Positions 36,153 to 47,767 of a stretch of DNA of 60,000 nucleotides are shown here, piece after piece (within the stretch, counting starts at the first letter, position 1; every line of letters begins with the position of its first letter). Under the pieces are notes generated by a model. The model ran no database searches and was not told where the DNA came from. It was given only the letters and a program-made list of their open reading frames with translations. The position numbers and the translations under genes were made by a program. Origin of the DNA: Membranipora membranacea (taxonomy: Eukaryota; Bryozoa; Gymnolaemata; Cheilostomatida; Membraniporidae); assembly GCA_914767715.1 (NCBI GenBank), contig OU612066.1, positions 32,154,283 through 32,214,282 of the forward strand, read 5' to 3'.

Positions 36153-36360
36153 TGATACTATTAGTTCTTTTTTATCATGATTTTACAGTCTTTTATTATT
36201 TGTTAAGATTTGACCATAATTTTATAAATGTTATTCCTATTATGTGATTTATATATATTTATATATACAACTATGTCATATAACAATACAAAGAAAATCA
36301 AAAAGTCAAAACCCATTTTGTGTTATGAACACGTTATAAGTCAATATATTTCTATATTCC

Positions 36361-36741
36361 ATGAACTTACATTTATCTATTCGGTTTGAAGGTGACATGC
36401 TCCAATGTAAGCTAGTATCAGCTAATGCAAGACTCCCTAGCCGTGGTTGTGTAAATTCTGTTGGACTCGATCTTCATAGTGCCGAAACAGTCTTTATTAA
36501 TCCTATGCAACTGGAAGTAATAAGCACAGATCTGATTATAAAACCACCAAATGGAACATACGGACATATAACAACAAGGTCTGGTTTGACCATGAAACAT
36601 AAAGTTATAATTCCAACTGGCATAATTGGCATAATAGTACTTCATAAAATTGTTCAGGCTTTAGGCCTAATGGAAAATAGTTATAGATGTAATATCTTAC
36701 TTTTTGTTGCCTATTGTATGATGGAGGTATCTCATTTTTGA
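36361..36741 (+). pseudogene. Truncated dUTPase-like ORF
   Basis: The frame shows trimeric dUTPase motif 1 (VGLDLHSAE, family GxDLxSA), the region before motif 2 (PPNGTYGHI) and motif 2 (TTRSGLT, family RSGLA), then KHKVIIPTGII, where the substrate-binding motif 3 (GVID.DYRG) should complete. The Asp-x-Asp/Tyr-Arg-Gly part of motif 3 and motifs 4-5 are missing; the frame continues into unrelated sequence and stops at 127 codons. dUTPases hydrolyse dUTP to dUMP and are carried by many viruses and transposable elements. As it stands, catalysis is unlikely unless the tail is restored by splicing. Viral versus host origin cannot be decided. Confidence 0.7.
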
Positions 36742-37141
36742 AGAATTTTGAATGATCAAGTACAATTAAGATGTTCTGTTGGCTGAAGGTTTCGAGCAGT
36801 TCACCTATCTTCTACTGTAAAATATTATGAATTGAATGAATTTTATCGATGTGGTTTGACACTATGCAGTTATAAGATTGATGAAGTATATATAGACTGT
36901 ATAATCCCAATAAAGATCACTATTTTACAATGAACTATTTTGCAATATATGTATAAACATTATAGTGTAGAAATGAATGAAGAAGATGTGATGTACTGCT
37001 ATTACCAGCTGTGGGATAATTTAACAAAAATGAAATATGAATTTACGATTGATTAACAAAAAATTACAAAGAATAACATTTATGGTCAAATCTTTTTAGT
37101 CTAAATGCTAATTGTGCATAAAAATACACATGTTACAAATA

Positions 37142-37646
37142 GGGGCCCCATGGCAGCTTTTAAAATACATCAATGTCTATCAGCCGCCTCAAAAACATGC
37201 CTCAGTTGATGAAGGTTGATGATGCGTGTTGTTTCCTCATGTTTATATATACCATTAATACTGAGTTTCTATTGGCTAATAACTAATCATAAGTCATGTG
37301 ACATTATGGCTTATCAAATCACATTAAAAACTGAATTTTGCACTAAACTGTGGTATTTTTAATGTATCAGTCGATTTATCCTCAATATTTATGTCTGTAT
37401 GCTCATTTCAAACTCATCAACACATTCTGGGTAATGAAATAATCAAATTATATCTGATTTTAACCAGGCATTATACCCCAAAGGTCACATGACTTATGCT
37501 CAGTTATTAGCCAATAGGAACTCATTATTAATGGTATATATAATCATAAGGAAACAACAGCATCATCAAAAGCCTTCATCAACCGAGGCATGTTTTTGAG
37601 GCGGCTGATAGACATTGATGTATTTGAGAAGCTGCCATGGGGCCCC
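37142..37646. mobile_element. 505-bp MITE with ~200-bp terminal repeats, TA duplication
   Basis: The ends GGGGCCCCATGGCAGCTT and the reverse complement AAGCTGCCATGGGGCCCC open arms of about 190 bp (shared ATCAATGTCTATCAGCCGCC, CTCAAAAACATGCCTC, CTATTGGCTAATAACT). TA flanks both ends (37140-37141 and 37647-37648), typical of Tc1/mariner-mobilised MITEs. It inserted into the right terminal repeat of the 34.3-37.75 kb element and is younger than it. Confidence 0.85.
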
Positions 37647-37754
37647 TATTAGTTGAAATGCAATGAAAATTTGAACATGTATGTAAAAGACTCTCACGCA
37701 CGACATGGTGTTGCTGATTTGTCTTGTATGGAACCCTGCTAGTAGATCTTTAAA

Positions 37755-38365
37755 GACTTAGTTTGAGCAAGGAGTTGTAGACCAGGAGGAGAAACAAGTG
37801 TAGCCTTCATTCCTAAACTATAATATTTAAAGGCTCGTTTTGTTGGGTCCCATATAATAATAATAACTATGTATCTCAGGCTATTTCAATGTATGTCTCA
37901 GCTGAAAATATTCTATTAAATATGCATACTACTTTCAATTGATGAATTCCTATCAAAGAGATGGTTACCAAGAATAATCTTTGTTGATAATTGTTGGGAA
38001 CATATACATGTTGAATCCCTGAAAGCAATTTAGGTAATGGTCGCTGATTTTGATAGGATTTATCAAATTCTATCAGTGAGAATTGATAAATAATCTTATT
38101 TCTCCCTTTTATTGTCCCCTTGTAGGCCTGATGGATCTACAATTTATCAAAGACTCAAGACAAAGTAATTTCTCTGCAGGATGGATACATATTTACAACA
38201 TTTACACTAATAAAATACAATAAAACAAACAATATAAGTGGAAAAAATCACAAAAACACGTCTTGTCTCATCATTAGTTTCTCCCTTTCTACCAGTTATG
38301 ACAACATGCAAATATTAAGTCATAACTTTAATTGCTCATTTTTCAGGTGCACCTGTTGGTTTTGG
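37755..38365. other. No gene recognised
   Basis: AT-rich DNA. CAAGGAGTTGTAGACC at 37768-37783 is the first of several copies of a motif discussed in the findings. Confidence 0.4.
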
Positions 38366-39191
38366 CAATGAACTAAACCTCCAGGAAGAACAACTGCAGT
38401 CACATGACCAATTGAGGTGTGTGCAGTTGGTTCAGAGTTGTCCTCTCAAAAACACAATAAATTGGAAACATAACTCCATGATAGCCCAAGTTCTTTTGTA
38501 GCAATTAGGGGTGGGTTACACTGAATACACTGACTCACTAGAAAATAACCGCAATTCTGTGAATATGCTTAGTGATGAGGCTTGATGGCCATGGTGTTGA
38601 CACCAAATATTATCATAACTGATGGTTTATTTCACTAAACTGAGACATGGAACTATAGAGAAGATGCTCATTGACAGTTGAGATGCCATCCTTTGCAGAT
38701 ATACAATGCTTAAACCTCAAAAATAATGCAGAGAAAAGTCATTAAAATGTTAATTTTTCACTCTATAAATCCTGGAATCTCTACGCAGAACCCATAATTG
38801 ATCAATTTAAAAACATGTGGCTATGGGCTATATTGCAAAGAACATATACCTTGCAGGTAAATACATTGAACATTCACATTTTGATTGTAAAATGATGAAT
38901 AACTCATTAAAATCAGCATATACAAGCAAGATATGCTGAGGAATGTGTCATCTGACTCTAAATCATGGAATGTTGGACAGGCAGTTGAAGGTATGAGTCC
39001 TGTTATCCCTCATAACCATGTTTCATCATAAAAAATTACTCCTAGTGATTGCAATTTCATTTTTTACTGATCACTCTCTAATTTCAAGTGACCATTATTT
39101 ATGCATGCACATCATTTTTCAATTTTTCGGAATTAGCCAATCAGCAGCCAGCTTAACTATGAGTTGTTCTTCCTGGAGGTTTAGTTCATTG
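38366..39191. repeat. Inverted-repeat element, 826 bp
   Basis: A perfect 30-bp inverted repeat (38366-38395 with 39162-39191, containing AACTAAACCTCCAGGAAGAA) encloses about 770 bp without coding signal. It looks like a non-autonomous transposon, but no target duplication was resolved. Confidence 0.6.
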
Positions 39192-39387
39192 GTTTTGGAC
39201 TAGGACAACCATGTTGAACAGACAAGCCAATTACTAGTCAGTATGTATTAGGTGTTGAAATAATTATCTGTGTCTAAAAAAAGGTTTTCCAACTTCAGTG
39301 ATTGGCTAATGTATATAGGTCATTCACAGCCACTGAAGTTTGTTTATTTATTTGATGTTTTTTTTATCTGCTGCATGTTTGCCACAC

Positions 39388-39446
39388 CAAGGAGTTGTAG
39401 AGTGGTCTACAACTCCTTGGCCACACCAAGGTCTACAACTCCTTGG
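39388..39446. repeat. Clustered GGTCTACAACTCCTTGG copies
   Basis: One copy in reverse orientation (CAAGGAGTTGTAG, 39388-39400) and two forward copies (39404-39420, 39430-39446) sit within 60 bp, separated by CCACACCAA. The first two can form a stem of about 13 bp. Confidence 0.8.
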
Positions 39447-39552
39447 CCACACCATTCTTGATTCTTGCTCTGACATCATATAAAATCTTATTAAATTTAC
39501 AATCACATCTCCACAAGGAACCAAAGAGTTGAAGCAAATAAACTAGAGCTAA

Positions 39553-42500
39553 AAATGCCAGATGGCCAGATGGTATCACATCAAACAGCACCAAGCAGAT
39601 GCTGATCAGAGTACCTCTCTCCCAATCCCATGTAGCAGTATTGCTGAGAAGGCAGAGGAACTAGGCTACACTAAAGTCAATGGAAAGAATGAATACATCA
39701 TCCTTGATGATACAGGTGGGTGCACTCTGTCTAGGCTATGATGGTCATAAACTATGGTTAAGATAATAATACTACTAAAACCATGGATTGCATTTTCAAT
39801 TATTGAATCTATCATCTAATCTAAATGTTGTTATGTGTTGAGGGGGGGGGGGGGTACATTGGTCCATGTCTTGGTCCAAGGAGTTGTAGACCACCTCCTT
39901 GCTTCGTCTCACCATCTTGCGTCTGAAGGTAGGGAACTGGGTGCAAGTCCCAGCTGAACCCCCTTTTTGAAGGAAACCGGTTCTGTGTGTCCGGCATCCC
40001 TACCTAAAAGATGCCAATTAAGGAATAAAGGAAAGTTAGAGAATTGGAAAATAGTAAATATTAATTGTACTAGCGGACCAACGGCCCATAAATGTGTTGT
40101 TGCTCATCGGCACTACTTACTTCCCACAAGATGTAGTTTGGGATACTTACTTGGCCCTTCATGCATTTGCTATTTGGTTGATCTCCCACATGTTCCCACT
40201 ACACTATGCTGAATAGAAGTGTACGACTGTTGGCGTACACACTTTGTCTGACATTGAGAGAGTTATCCAAATGCTTACATTTACCTATTTCTTTCCAGAG
40301 ATTTTTCTTTTGCTTAACCCTGGAGTTGTAGTAGTTGTAGTCGTACTACTCCTCGGAAAGTAACAAACAAGGTAAGAGCGGTGTGGTGCGCATACATGTA
40401 CTTCTAACCCCTGTAAACTTAGCGGAAGAGTAAATGGAAGCGGAAGAGCATAACACAGAAACTTATTGCAAAAACCTAACCTTTACTATACCTAACGCTT
40501 CTGATTTTCTAAGTGTTTCTTATCATTTTCACAGTCAACTGGGAACAAGTAGAAAGTATTGTAGTAACTGTATCTTTGCCTCAAATCTGGCTTGAAGAGT
40601 ATACGGTGTATTTGTTGAAACTTTCGCTAATAATATCTTCGGAACAGCTTGGGAAAGAGTAGCGCATTTTTTATTTTCATGGTTTTGCAAAAGACAAATA
40701 ATATTATTTTCGGTTGCAGGTTCTTCAATAGACCATCGTGTACAGCTCAACTCGTCTGGTGTGTGGCATGGAAACATACGCGGGAAAGACATTACAGCTG
40801 AATCTAATGACAATAACGGAATAGTGAACCTCTTGACACTCATATCAGGTAGTCGCATCTGTCAGGGTAATGCCGATCTATCAACCATCAAAACAGACCA
40901 CTATGATGCAGAATGCGAGGTATCCCAGCGGGCACATTGTATGCGGCAACATGTTTCCAATGTCGCAATTGGATTGTTTCTGTGTTGCACGGTACACGTT
41001 TAACATTCAATATCTTGTAGATGCATAAATGGTGCATACAAAGCAACACAGTTTTTTCCAATATGGTAACTGCGTAGTAACTACAGCTACTTTACTCGAG
41101 AGTAATTTGCAAGAATTCTGGCATCATATGTGATAAAATGCTTTGCCATTTGTTTGCTAACACTCTGTGTGGCTCCAAATTGTGTGCAATTCTATTTTGC
41201 ACTCTTTTATTCCATTTTCTTAAAATCAAATCTAGTCTCTAGACCGCATGGGAATGATGCGTTTATGACCACGTAGAGGCATAAATGGTGCATACAAAGC
41301 AACACAGTTTTTTGCAATATGGTAACTGCGCAGTAACTACAGCTACTTTACTAAAGAGTAATTTGCAAGAATACTGGCATCATATGGGGAAAAAGTGGTT
41401 TGCAATTTGTTTGCTAACACTCTGTGTGGCTCCAAATTGTGTGCAATTCTATTTTGCACTGTTGTATTCCATTTTCTTTAAATCAAATCTAGTCTCTAAA
41501 CTGCATGGGAACGATGAGTTCATAACTGCGTAGCTGTTGAATTTGTATACATTACTTGCATTTATCTCCCCTGGTAAGCTGCTAACATTTGGTAAGCCCT
41601 TGTGACAACACAACAGTGCTATATAATTATTTAAATAAACCATTATTCAATAACTTTGAAACATTAATACATGTCAGTATTTTGAAATTGGTTAATAAAT
41701 AGACAGGGTTTAGATTACCTGCATTAAGCACCACTTAATGTTCTTTGCGAATAAAGCTGAACCAGATTGAATTCAAAGTGAGTTTCAAGAGTTACACTGC
41801 AAATGACTCAATAAGTTACCCTACACTAGTGGAAGTCCGATGGTTTAATGGGCCTACTACTCAACATCCGCAGTGGACTGAATCACTATGAGTAAAACAC
41901 CCTCCTAAATGCTAATTGTTATTAAATCTAATAAATCGTAATTAAAATGAAATATATATTGGGGTATGATATATTGTGTACAAATTTGCTGTGTAGAAAA
42001 CGCATGGTTACTATATATACAAGCCTCTAGTTAGATGTGTAGCAGAGGCAGTTTATATATCGTAACAATATCTACTAAAATGCACCATTCCAACATATAA
42101 TAGCGTGACAGATTGCCACATTAGGCAGACGTAGTTCAGCCTCTAAGGTAAACATCTTTTCAACATAGTTTAGATACAGTTGTGCCGGCTGGGATTGCTC
42201 AATCCAACTTTTCCGAACACCACTATAAGATGCCATAAATGCACAACATACAGAGGCACCCTCAGAAAGATGAAGAGTCGTCAGAAACACTCAACACCTG
42301 TTAGCAAAACGATGGCTGATTCAACCACTCCTATGTCCTCATTGCCTCACCCGGAATTGTTGGTGAGGTGTAGGAACCTCTCCAAATCTAGACAGGATGT
42401 AATACAAGAAAATATCAACCTGAAAAAGAAAATAGCTAACATTATAGAAAAACAAGCAGCGTCATGCAGCGATGAGGTCTGTAATCTCGTTGACGATACA

Positions 42501-45101
42501 ATAACACGCCAACTGTCATCCCTAGCCCCTGGTTCTTCCAAGAGATTATTCTTACAGGACAGGTGAAGGCCAACTCGTTAAAAAATAAAGCAAGCCGTCG
42601 ATGGTACCCGACCATTATCAGGTGGTGCCTCATTATGCACAAAAAAATCAAAGTTTGCATATCGATATATGCGGGATTCCGGTTTATTTTGTTTACCTGC
42701 AAAGAGAACGCTATCCGACTACCGTTCATACAGGCAGATCAACTCCGGGGTTGATATAGACAACATATTAGAAGTGGTTCAGAAACAAGGCAGGCAGGAC
42801 TGTGCAGTCCTCATAGATGAGATGAAGGTGAAATCGGGAATAGTATATAGTGCCAACACAGGAGATCTGTGGGGGTTTGTGGATAGTATGGATGAGGATG
42901 GTATGTTGGAAAGCGCTATTACGGAAAAAGCAAAACTGGCAACGCATGCACTGGCTTTTATGGTCAGAGGGCTAAAATGTTCTCTGCAGGCAGTTGTAGC
43001 CACATATGCAACACATGCTCTCACTGCAGAGAAACTCTACAATCGTTTTTGGGAGGTTGTGGCCAGCTGGGAACTGGCAGGATTGCAGGTACGGAGTTGT
43101 ATCTCAGATGGAGCAAGCACTAATCGCATATTCTATAAGATGCACTCGAATGACTTTCCCGATGACAGTGTTACATATCGCGCCATCAACAAATTTTCCC
43201 CCGACAGGAGATCCATCTATTTTGTCAGCGACACATGCCACCTGATGAAAACTACTAGAAACTGCACAGAAAACTCTGGAGGTAATAGAAACTCTCGCTG
43301 ATTAGTTGTAAGTCCAACTCTATCATTCAATGTTGCGCGCTCGATCCGTACCTCTAATCACAACCGTGTCTGTGAAAAACCAAATTCAATGATGGTGATT
43401 TCTCCATGAGTTGCGTTAACTATATTCAGGGTTTGCTTGAATCCAGACCGAACTGTATGGTTTATAATCTGAATAAGGGCCGAAAGGGTGGATATAGATA
43501 GCATCTTCATCGACTAGTTGGGTTCAGTGATAATAATCTGTTTGTCTTTGATTGTCATAATGTGTCAAATTCAAAGAAGATCACAAAAGTCATAATTTGT
43601 TGGGTCAAAAATATCGAATTAAATGAAACCAACTCCTTGATCGTGCAACCCTGACTAAAATGTAAGCAAATTGACTCTAAAACATTTACATTTATTGTAG
43701 CTTAACGGGAAGTATGTTCTGTGGAGCCACCTATCACGCCTTTTTGAGGAACAGGAAACTGGCCGGATATCTATGCTTCACAAGCTGTCTAAGGAACACA
43801 TCAAACTTTCAAGTTACGGCCGCATGAAGGTTAAATACGCCGTACAGGTAGGTCTACAACTCCTTGGTTTATCAGTGGCACTGCTTTATAAATATCCACC
43901 AGTGCTGTTTGCAGTCGCTGAATGGGAGTGTTATCATGCCTGAGAAGGCAACTCTAGATTCTTGCTTTGTATTTTCAACTAGGTTTTAAGCCGCTCTGTG
44001 GCCAACGCACTGAAGTTGAAGAAAGAAGCAGACTTACTGTCCACCATCCAGTTTGCGGAATATTTTAACGACGCATTTGACATCATGAATATCAGGTCGC
44101 AGGAGGAAGGTGCTCGACATCGGAACAAATTCAAAGAACCACTGACTTCGCTAAACGACTCGAGATTTCAGGTTAGCGCAAATTCTCATTCAATGCTAAC
44201 ATTAAAGCATGCTCTATTTTGCTATTTTTTTATTTGCGATAAACATCAAGCCAATTAAATTAAACTAGCTATCATAAAGTCCCTTACCAATGGACAGCAT
44301 TGAGTTTAGTTTGAATGATGCAGAGTTACTACAGGTATTAATAGGGTTATCTATCAATAGCACAAAAATATAAGTTTTTGATTTAAATTTTAGTGGATTG
44401 AGGGTTGCCTGGACTGGCTATGTGATTGGCAGAAAGAGGTAGACAGTCAGGATATATCAGCGGAGGAGAAAGCACGGTGTCTGTTATCTCCACCTACTAT
44501 CGAAGGCTGGTTTTTAACCTGTAAGTGCCATCAATGAACCCAGCTATAGTTATCCTTTCATCATGAGCCGCTGACTGCTATCAAGATCAACATTTACTTT
44601 GTCAATCTAGTACACACAACAGCATTTTGTCAAATTAGATAAACTGGGGAGCATTATATTGGCATCCGGACTATCCATTGGAAAAGCAAACCATACGTTG
44701 GAGGCCATAATTACTGTTAAGTGACACAACTATATTGTTTTTTGAATATATTATAAATATAAATTTATCATGATAAAATTGACAAAGACAATGATAAACA
44801 CCATTTAATATAGGCAACTCATTCCTGAGACTGGCTAAGGAGCTGATGGACGAGGGGTACAAATTCATACTGACAGACAAACTACTGTGCCAAGATCCGG
44901 TTGAGCAGTACTTTAGTAAACAGCGAGATTCAACAGGTAATAGTAATGCGCCTAATATGGGTCAATTTCTTCCCTACAACAGACTGCATAATATAACCCA
45001 GTCAGCCGAGGTAGAACTAAGGGGGGGGGGGTAATTGTTCAACTGCATCAAAAGAAATCACAGTCGAGCCAGTGCCGAAAAGAAAAAAACCAAAGAAATA
45101 A
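39553..45101 (+). pseudogene. P-element/THAP9-like transposase gene, multi-exon, frameshifted
   Basis: Recognised exons: 39553-39715; 40720-40848 (in phase with the first; HRVQLNSSGVWHGNIRGKD); about 42180-43281, with RCHKCTTYRGTLRKM, a coiled coil (VIQENINLKKKIANIIEKQ), WYPTIIRWCL and the RNase H-like core (CAVLIDEMKVKSG, LAFMVRGLKCSLQAV, CISDGASTNRIFYKMH, HLMKTTRNC); 43701-43847; 43983-44171; 44394-44520; and 44814-45101, with FILTDKLLCQDPVEQYF. The last four join in phase with GT-AG sites. Breaks: a frame change near 42555, an extra A in the run at ~42640, an exon phase mismatch at 43281/43701, and an 11-G run at 45021-45031, after which NCSTASKEITVEPVPKRKK ends the protein. Homopolymer indels could be assembly errors. 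No THAP zinc finger was found upstream. Confidence 0.85.
41023..41535. repeat. 256-bp tandem duplication in a transposase intron
   Basis: 41023-41278 and 41279-41535 are two direct copies about 93% identical (start GCATAAATGGTGCATACAAA), located between the 40720 and 42180 exons of the P-like gene. Confidence 0.9.
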
Positions 45102-45999
45102 GCATCGAATCACTAAAGTAACACAACCTTAATTGTATTTATGCATTTTACCATGATTGTACCAGGATTCTATATTTGATACAAAGTGTATTACTTTTGT
45201 TAGATTTTCATTTTTTGTTCGCGCCCATCAGATTTTGTCTCAAACTTTCTGAAGAGCTACTGCCCTTCACATCCCTGACAAAGGCCTTACATCTAATATG
45301 AGTAAACAGTCTAGTAAATATAGTAAATCATTATTAGTTATGTTGTCACATATTTTAATAAACACCTCATGCTCTAGAGTGCTGATCATAACAAGATTAG
45401 TTAAATTGCAGTTGGTTTTAACATTAGCCAGGGTCTGTGTCGCGATAAAATCCATATGTTTAACAATATTATAAAAAACCATACTTGAATGAAATAAACC
45501 CCCGCTGTTCTGTAACTCAGTCCATTCCTTAGGCGAACAGCCATCAGTTGATACTGAAGCCCACTCATTTATTATGTCAATTTATTCATTGTCCCATTTC
45601 CTGCTCTTTAGTTTACGTAGAATACAACCACCTACATAGTCCAGAGCCTGCAGAGTTCCCTTCGTCTGGCAGTTTTCTTCACTAACTTCTGTCGTCCTAG
45701 CCTGATCAATTTTTGTTCCTATAATACGCTTAACGAACCGTTCAAAGTGTGCATATGTATGAGGTCTCATAGTCATCTGTTGAGGAAGCGAGTTATGTAC
45801 ATTTTCATTTTCAGCTATTCTCAGTACTAGTTGTATTAATTCCCGTTCATCGACAGCGCCGATCTCAATGACTATATCTGATCCACATTGCATAAGCAGC
45901 TTATCTTCTTTCATAGCCTTCACCGCCACCAAATAAATTCTTCCCGCTTCATCAGCGTTGACCTTGTAAGACGCAATCCCCGATTTGTCTACAATAGAC

Positions 46000-46465
46000 A
46001 GTTTTCTGAGCTCTAATTTATGCCTCAATTTGGAGTTGTCCTCTCTCCAGTTTGGTACTGTTAACCCACGCTGCATAGGAAAAACCTGCTGAAAGAGGGT
46101 TATATTGAAAACCGCTAGTTTGAGGATAAAAATGATTATTGATTCAGAGTCTGCACCATTGAAAACCCCGGGAGACAGGGTTTCCAAATCATTGGAGTCT
46201 TGAATGTTGATACATATTAATTTTAGCGACGAAACTCATGAAAGATTCTGCCAAATTGTCCGCAAAACCGGCGGAAAATGCTATGAGTTTTCAATGTTGC
46301 AGATTCTGAATCAAAATTAATTTTTTTCAATCTATAAACGGCTTTCGAGATAACCCCCTTTTCAGCACGTTTTTCCTATGCGGCGTGTGTTAAAAGTACC
46401 AAACTGGAGAGAGGACAATTCGAAATTGAGGCATAAATCAGAGCTCAGAAAACTGTCTATACAGA
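46000..46465. repeat. Inverted duplication of a coding segment
   Basis: 46280-46465 on the plus strand is a diverged inverted copy of 46000-46190, the coding segment with TLFQQVFPMQRGLTVPNWRED on the minus strand. The copies share GAGAGAGGACAA and CAGATTCTGAATCA-type blocks. The pair forms a large imperfect palindrome centred near 46235. Confidence 0.75.
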
Positions 46466-47329
46466 AGTTTCTACTGTAGAAGTAATGAACAAAAGGAGTA
46501 GAAAACAAATAACAATAGCTATCCACATTCCATCTAATGATCAGTCCTGTTTTGGTGTGATGGGAATATTATAATTGAGATACTATTAGGTCACTCCAAA
46601 TTAATGACTTGATCTAAGTGACAGGCTTCGTGAAATCCGCCTGACGAGGGGGGGGGTATTTTAGATTCTACCTATAACCCAATCTCAGAGGAGGCCAGTC
46701 ATTTCAATGTTGTTCAATGCAACATTTTTTGCCCAATCACAGGCGTCAAGAGGCATTTTTATTTTATAAGAGGTTTTATAGCTGGAGGCAAAGCTTGGAT
46801 TAGCTTAATTTGGAGTGGTTTTATCATTAAGATTGGGAAGTCGAACGCTAGCTACACTACCATGAGTCAAATGCAATATAAATTAATATGCCATAGAATA
46901 TGACGTGTGTAGTTGACTCCATTATTGTGTTTCATGTTAGGTGATTGTGGTTACCTACCATGCACTGTCTGAAGATGCCGGTTCAACCATCCTTGTGCGC
47001 AATAACTCATGGTACAAAGAGAGCAGGTATACTCTTTTGGCTTAGTTTTGGTGATCTTTGCACAATTCGTAGTGAGGGTAGATGCAACAGGTTTATGAGT
47101 AACAGTCCCGGAACTTGTTTGTGCTGTAGCTCCAATAGCAGGTATACAATCATCGACCTGCAATCAGGAGTCCGCCTTCATTTGTTGTTAATTTACGGCA
47201 TTGACCACGTAATTCCAAATTTGGCAATGCCATTTCTGTGTTTGCCTTCAAAAGCTGGCTAAAACTACTAGCACACTGTATAATCAAGGAGTTGCTGTAA
47301 CTCAATGTTCACAAAACTGTGGTCCTTAC

Positions 47330-47452
47330 ATCTAACAATTCCATGCACATGTCTAAATCCTCGCTGAGCGCTTCATCTACCAAACTATCAAGAGCATCTC
47401 CTAATACAAAATCAGTCTAAGACCACAAAACTGTGGTACAGTGGTACTTACA
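47330..47452 (-). repeat. Tandem duplicate of exon 1
   Basis: 47330-47415 repeats most of exon 1 at a 122-bp period (protein DFVLGDALDSLVDEALSED) and keeps a donor-like GTAAGG at 47329. It starts mid-exon and lacks the ATG and a clear acceptor, so it is probably silent. Confidence 0.75.
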
Positions 47453-47767
47453 TCTAACAATTCCATGTACAGGTCTAAATCCTCGCTGACTGCTTCATCT
47501 ACCAAACTGTCAAGCGCATCTCCCAATACAAAATCGGAGTCATACTGGGCCATGTCAGTCTGCAAACATAAACATAAAACTAACAATTCGGGTGACCCGC
47601 TTCAGACATTTAACTTTGTTCTGGCTGCTACCCGCCGATAGCTGCTTTGATCGAATATCCGGAAGGGATCTTTAAGTCTCTCAGCTTCCTCAGCCGCAGC
47701 TCTTTCCTCCTCGGTCAGACCATCAACTTGTACAGGAGACTCATAATTGTAGAACGTATACATGATG

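Larger units (their letters stand above)
34302..37753. mobile_element. 3.45-kb TTAA/TTTAAA-bounded TIR element carrying a spliced gene and a dUTPase-like ORF
   Basis: 34301 to about 34405 is an inverted copy of 37754 down to about 37650, roughly 90% identical (shared GGTTCCATACAAGACAAATC and AGCAACACCATG). TTTAAA stands at both outer ends, so a target duplication of TTAA or TTTAAA is compatible. Inside are a four-exon gene (34448-36152), a truncated dUTPase-like ORF (36361-36741) and a nested MITE (37142-37646) that cuts the right terminal repeat. No known transposase, integrase, polymerase, ATPase or capsid gene was recognised. It could be a deleted derivative of a larger virus-like transposon (Maverick/adintovirus type, which have long TIRs and 6-bp duplications) or a TTAA-specific element with captured cargo. 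Confidence 0.7.
45267..47553 (-). pseudogene. C2H2 zinc-finger / transposase-tail gene, one in-frame stop
   Basis: Exon 1 (47553-47452) encodes an acidic N-terminus starting MAQYDSDFVLGDALD and ends in donor GTAAGT. Exon 2 (47157 to about 46959, in phase) encodes a classic C2H2 finger, YTCSLCTMSYCAQGWLNRHL with QTVH. The last coding block (about 46200-45267) runs in one frame through VFPMQRGLTVPNWRED, TKGTLQALDYVGGCILRKLK, EWTELQNSGGLFHSS and a C-terminus RPLSGM, broken only by a TAA at 45580-45582. The YxGGxxxRKL and WxxLxxxGGL blocks resemble the tails of hAT/P-type transposases. The exon 2-3 junction is not resolved. The gene converges on the P-like gene with 165 bp between stops. Confidence 0.5.

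Noticed and set aside
39900-40050. SINE with tRNA-like head (GGGTGCAAGTCCCAGC)
   Set aside because: The B-box match is partial and no second copy was seen in the window.
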